Positions 60,827-64,000 of a stretch of 64,000 nt of DNA are shown here, in pieces. The translations under genes were made by a program, and so were the position numbers. How positions within the stretch are numbered: the first letter of the stretch is position 1; every line of letters starts with the position of its first letter. This stretch comes from Ephydatia muelleri (lineage: Eukaryota; Porifera; Demospongiae; Spongillida; Spongillidae). Under the pieces are notes generated by a model, which was not told the origin of the DNA, made no database searches, and was given only the letters and a program-made list of their open reading frames with translations. The stretch covers positions 7,108,430 to 7,172,429 of the forward strand of contig JABACO010000010.1 in NCBI GenBank assembly GCA_013339895.1, given 5' to 3'.

Positions 60827-61369
60827 CCATCAATACAAGCATGAATGGGGAAGCCAAACGGTTTGAGCTTGTCATACCCATCGATGTGCCAACACCAGTT
60901 TGGACCCTGAAATGAAACACTAAGTTCAAGGTATAGGTAGCTGCACACATGGGGCTGGTCGCTTGCCTTGTTCACATATGTTCTCCTTGTAAGTCGTTTA
61001 ACTTTACGTAGTCGTAAAGCAATAGGATCCATTACTGTACTGCCAGTAGCATCATCACAGTGGATCTAGATGAGTGATGTATGTCAAGGAGGATCACGTG
61101 TACCTCACCCAAAGATGAGGCTACCCTTTAATGGTGTACCGGTACTTCAATTGTAGCAATCTCCACATTACCCGGTATCCGAGGCAGCAGTTGGACGTTT
61201 GAAGTTCATTCTATGCCCCCCACGTGAAGACGTCACGCCACTCTGTATTTGCATAGCCCGGCAAAAAGTACTGACCTTAATGGCCTGATGTCCAAGTGTA
61301 AGGCGTGTTTCCACAACGTTGCGCCGTTTAAGTCCCAGCGCAGCGAGCCTTTTCTTGAGCCATGTTAGC
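60827..61369 (-). CDS. IS3EU-like transposase, partial (integrase-type core), intron-containing
   Basis: Exons seen on the minus strand: 61276-61369 (LTWLKKRLAALGLKRRN..., a helix-turn-helix-like basic segment), about 60967-61034 (DPIALRLRKVKRLTRRTYVN) and 60827-60906 (GPNWCWHIDGYDKLKPFGFP then IHACIDG, GTAAGT donor). WHIDGYDKL and IHACID hold the expected first and second acidic residues of an integrase/IS3-type DDE core; the third Glu with its exon was not found. The intron 60907-60966 would start with GC (AAG|GCAAGC), which is the only splice that restores the family sequence RRTYxNxGPN. Exons before 61369, in the arm, probably include NSAILEAAEDNPG. The gene is incomplete or beyond my recognition at its 3' end. 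Confidence 0.65.
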
Positions 61370-61962
61370 CTGAAGGTATAGCGATGCCGTTAGTTTACTG
61401 CTACTGCGCCAGTGTAGCCAGCATACACACTAACCCAACAACCACGTGGTGCATTAGCCGAGTATGACCAGGATTGTCTTCTGCTGCCTCCAGTATCGCA
61501 CTATTAGCCCTGCATGTGCATGTATATGCATCGTTACCTGATAGTGATATGCTAACTTACGGTCGACTATTGGGTCGTCTCTGTGAACCATACTGCTCGC
61601 CTCAAGTACTATTGTATATCGAATAATAATAGTATAAAATTACGTGACGTCATGCAAGGTACCACCTATATATCCCATAGTACGTTTGGCTGGTCGGTCG
61701 GAGAAACGGTCCGCTGTTCGATCTCAAAAATAGACCGTTGTTCGATCCCAGATATAGACCGTTGTTTGATCCCAAAAATAGATCAATGCTAGTTAGCGCG
61801 GTAGCGGAAGTGGATGATCGTTTGATCGCGGAATGGGATTGATCGCAGAATCGGACCGCTGCTCCGTTGCTCGAACACGGAATCGGACCGTCGCTGTATT
61901 GTTCAATCAAAAAAACCGCTTGTCGTACAATGTTTGGTCGCGCGACCTCCAGGGCCACCGTA
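61006..61962 (-). repeat. Right inverted arm of the IS3EU-like element
   Basis: Reverse complement of 58695-59647 with scattered substitutions. The outer end is ccaccgta followed by the CCTATA duplication. Confidence 0.88.
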
Positions 61963-64000
61963 CCTATAGGAAATTTAATATAGCGCGCGAAGCACGCGCT
62001 ATATGTCGCCACTGATGCGGCTCAAAGACTGTAAAAAGCTCTGGATAAGAGACAGGTGTTTTTCGACTCGGGCTTCGGAATGTAGTTATCACGTCTTCGG
62101 CGCAAGTACCCTAAACCCTAAGGGCCTTCGGCCCTACCTTAAGTACCCTAGTCCTACTATTAGCTAGCTATCGTAGCTATGTTTGTATTATCTCTGCCTT
62201 CACACACATGCACCTAGCAAACAGTCCACTATGCGATGTATATTTTCGTAGTTAAGTATAGTTTTTGCTTACATGTAAAGCCCTAATTCTGTAAAAAAGG
62301 ATACGGATAATTCACTCAAAAATCATTCTCAACATGCACAACAGATAACATGCAATGGAATCTCAAACAAAAAAATTTGTAACTCGCTCACTTCTCCATG
62401 TTATTCAGAACAGTACATGTAGACCGGATCAAGTAGAGAATAAATTAATTTGCATTTATTCATACACAGATCAAACGTTCACGTGCCTTTAATGCACAAA
62501 ACGTATAACGGAAACCTTATATCATGACTCGACTCCACCTTATCACCTATAGGGAGAACAGTGTATTGTATCTTTTGAAATGGTTTCGTTGTATGATACA
62601 ATGTTGTACGTTATGATGGATTTATAAACCCTATAGAGGTTTTATATCTTACTTGGGTCTCGTTCTCAGACCCACTATTATGTACAACAGCGGATGGAAT
62701 AGAGCTCTAGCGGGGCTGGGTGTATCGAAATAATCTTTCCAATTACCTCTGGGGCGTGGTTAATAAGTGCGCAGGAGAAGGATGATACAATTATCACATT
62801 TTATATACTTCGTTATACACTACGATTAATGTTCATTTGAATGGTCAGCTCTATTCGTGTGTGCTGTCAAGAAGAAAGGCACCCTAGAAGAGAAGAATGA
62901 ACAGCCACAATTTTGTTTTACCAACAAACGTGACATACGTGTGTCTTTTATGATACTAGGCGGGGTTTGAATGGGGCAACACCATATATATAAACTAAGT
63001 TCAGGAGCGATGCAGGGTGAAACAAATCTAGGCGTTCGTATCATTGCACAGAGTTTGCGGCAGATTACACGTATGTGAGGCATTTATACCCAAAATATCA
63101 ACCACTGATACAAGCAAGTTGTGTATCGAAGCCTTCTAGACAATACTTATCTGCACAGTCGACACAGACCACTTATGGGTGGAAGACATCACTGGTGAGG
63201 AATGCAAGATTTGTGAGACTGATACTGTATTGTGTGGGACAATCATCCCAATCACTGAAACAATCTTAATTCTACGATGAGTTATTTCTTCTTCGAAGAA
63301 CTATTGTGGGAGTAGGATTGTTGGTGTGTGCCACTTGTAAGGCACTTGCTATTAGTGCTGGTCAATGGGACAAAAAAATACTCTACATAGAGAAGGTGAA
63401 GTGGATTACTTGCATGTTTAAGTTATCACACACCTGCATACAGATGGTTAAAGCCTTTATTGTTTCCATACCTTGTGAGAAAGAGGATGAGAAAGATTTC
63501 ATGAGGTATCAATGGAGACAGTCTCATTTAGTTTGGCTTCTGATCAGGAAGAGTTGTGCTGAGCACCACTTGTATTCATGGCAAAACTGAACCAAGTGGT
63601 TCTCACCATTAGACAAAATCACATAACAAGTACTCTCTATTATACACACGCAAGTGTATGCCTATGTGCTCAGTGCTCACCTGGTATAATGGTACCATTC
63701 CTGATACTGAATTGTGGGTGAAGATAGGAGTTGAAAACGGGGGCAATACATTCAAGATGACCTTCGTATTGTCAACTGCCAGCACCCAACTCAGTTCTTA
63801 ATACATGTGTTTCTATTGCTTTGAAAGCAAGATATAGGATCACCAACCTGCATAGCGCATGGCGATTAGACCAAGATAGGGAGCAGGTATATCACATTTC
63901 ACGTGAATTAAATAGAACACAAATGACTACATGTTCACATAAGTAGAAGTACACAATTATGCATTACTGTGTGGTGGACTATGACTTCTTGTGAAATGTA
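61963..64000. other. Right end of the window; no gene recognised
   Basis: A 27-bp palindrome-like stretch, atatagcgcgcgaagcacgc and on, lies at 61978-62004. Short frames at 62826-63083 (minus) and 63306-63590 (plus) show no domain; the latter may be decayed repeat coding sequence. ggccttcggcc at 62122-62132 makes a small hairpin. Nothing else is supported. Confidence 0.4.

Larger units (their letters stand above)
58695..61962 (-). mobile_element. IS3EU-like DNA transposon with ~955-bp inverted repeats
   Basis: Both ends read TACGGTGGCCCTGGAGGTCG inward and are flanked by the direct repeat CCTATA (58689-58694 and 61963-61968). TAC...GTA ends, a 6-bp duplication and an IS3-type integrase-like core are the features I remember for the eukaryotic IS3EU superfamily. 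The left arm (58695-59647) and right arm (61006-61962) are inverted copies that also carry the first exons of the transposase. The spacer holds the core exon and a simple-repeat-rich duplication. Part of the catalytic domain is not found, so this copy may be non-autonomous. Confidence 0.82.

Noticed and set aside
62048-62060. ataagagacag, resembling part of a Tn5 mosaic end (library adapter)
   Set aside because: Only about 11 of 19 bases match and the flanks continue as normal sequence, so chance is likely.
62105-62160. Telomere-like ccctaaaccctaa
   Set aside because: It is only two imperfect units followed by unrelated sequence, so not a telomeric array.

Overview
The window is animal nuclear DNA. 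It is AT-rich, its genes are cut into many short exons with GT-AG introns mostly of 50-300 bp, and the recognisable products are metazoan signalling and housekeeping proteins. Compact genes, many (AC)n tracts and many invertebrate-type transposon remnants fit a marine non-bilaterian invertebrate. A demosponge is my best guess, but nothing here proves it. I rebuilt gene models by hand from splice sites, codon phase and remembered family sequences; no alignment was run.

Layout: (1) 302-5221, minus: cytosolic-type NADP-dependent isocitrate dehydrogenase, 13 exons. (2) 6418-6759, plus: a doubtful small gene, convergent with a complete eIF4E-binding protein gene (6811-7448, minus, 3 exons). (3) 8385-22131, minus: a 22-exon cGMP-dependent protein kinase. 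Its 6.8-kb last intron holds a complete DNA transposon (8798-12490) in opposite orientation, with ~580-bp inverted repeats, a 751-residue transposase and an AAAT target duplication that a nearby empty-site paralogue confirms. (4) 23025-25430: a frameshifted invertebrate repeat-family ORF; 27447-27844: a retroelement C-terminal fragment. (5) 29806-32976, plus: a 12-exon ARMH1-type armadillo-like gene. (6) 36582-45042 plus and 47190-56097 minus: two tail-to-tail MELK-type kinase paralogues with the same exon architecture. About 390 bp at their 5' ends, introns included, is almost identical while the rest is strongly diverged, which suggests gene conversion. (7) 57-62 kb: a second retroelement fragment and a 3.27-kb IS3EU-like transposon (58695-61962) with ~955-bp inverted repeats, TAC...GTA ends and a 6-bp target duplication.

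The genes do not form one pathway. IDH supplies cytosolic NADPH, 4E-BP restrains translation initiation under TOR, PKG transmits cGMP signals, MELK is an AMPK-related kinase, and ARMH1 is little characterised. No rRNA, tRNA, CRISPR array or prokaryotic operon was seen. The strongest observations concern genome dynamics (the MELK conversion tract, the transposon with its own empty site, the IS3EU-like element) rather than a wholly new biochemical system.
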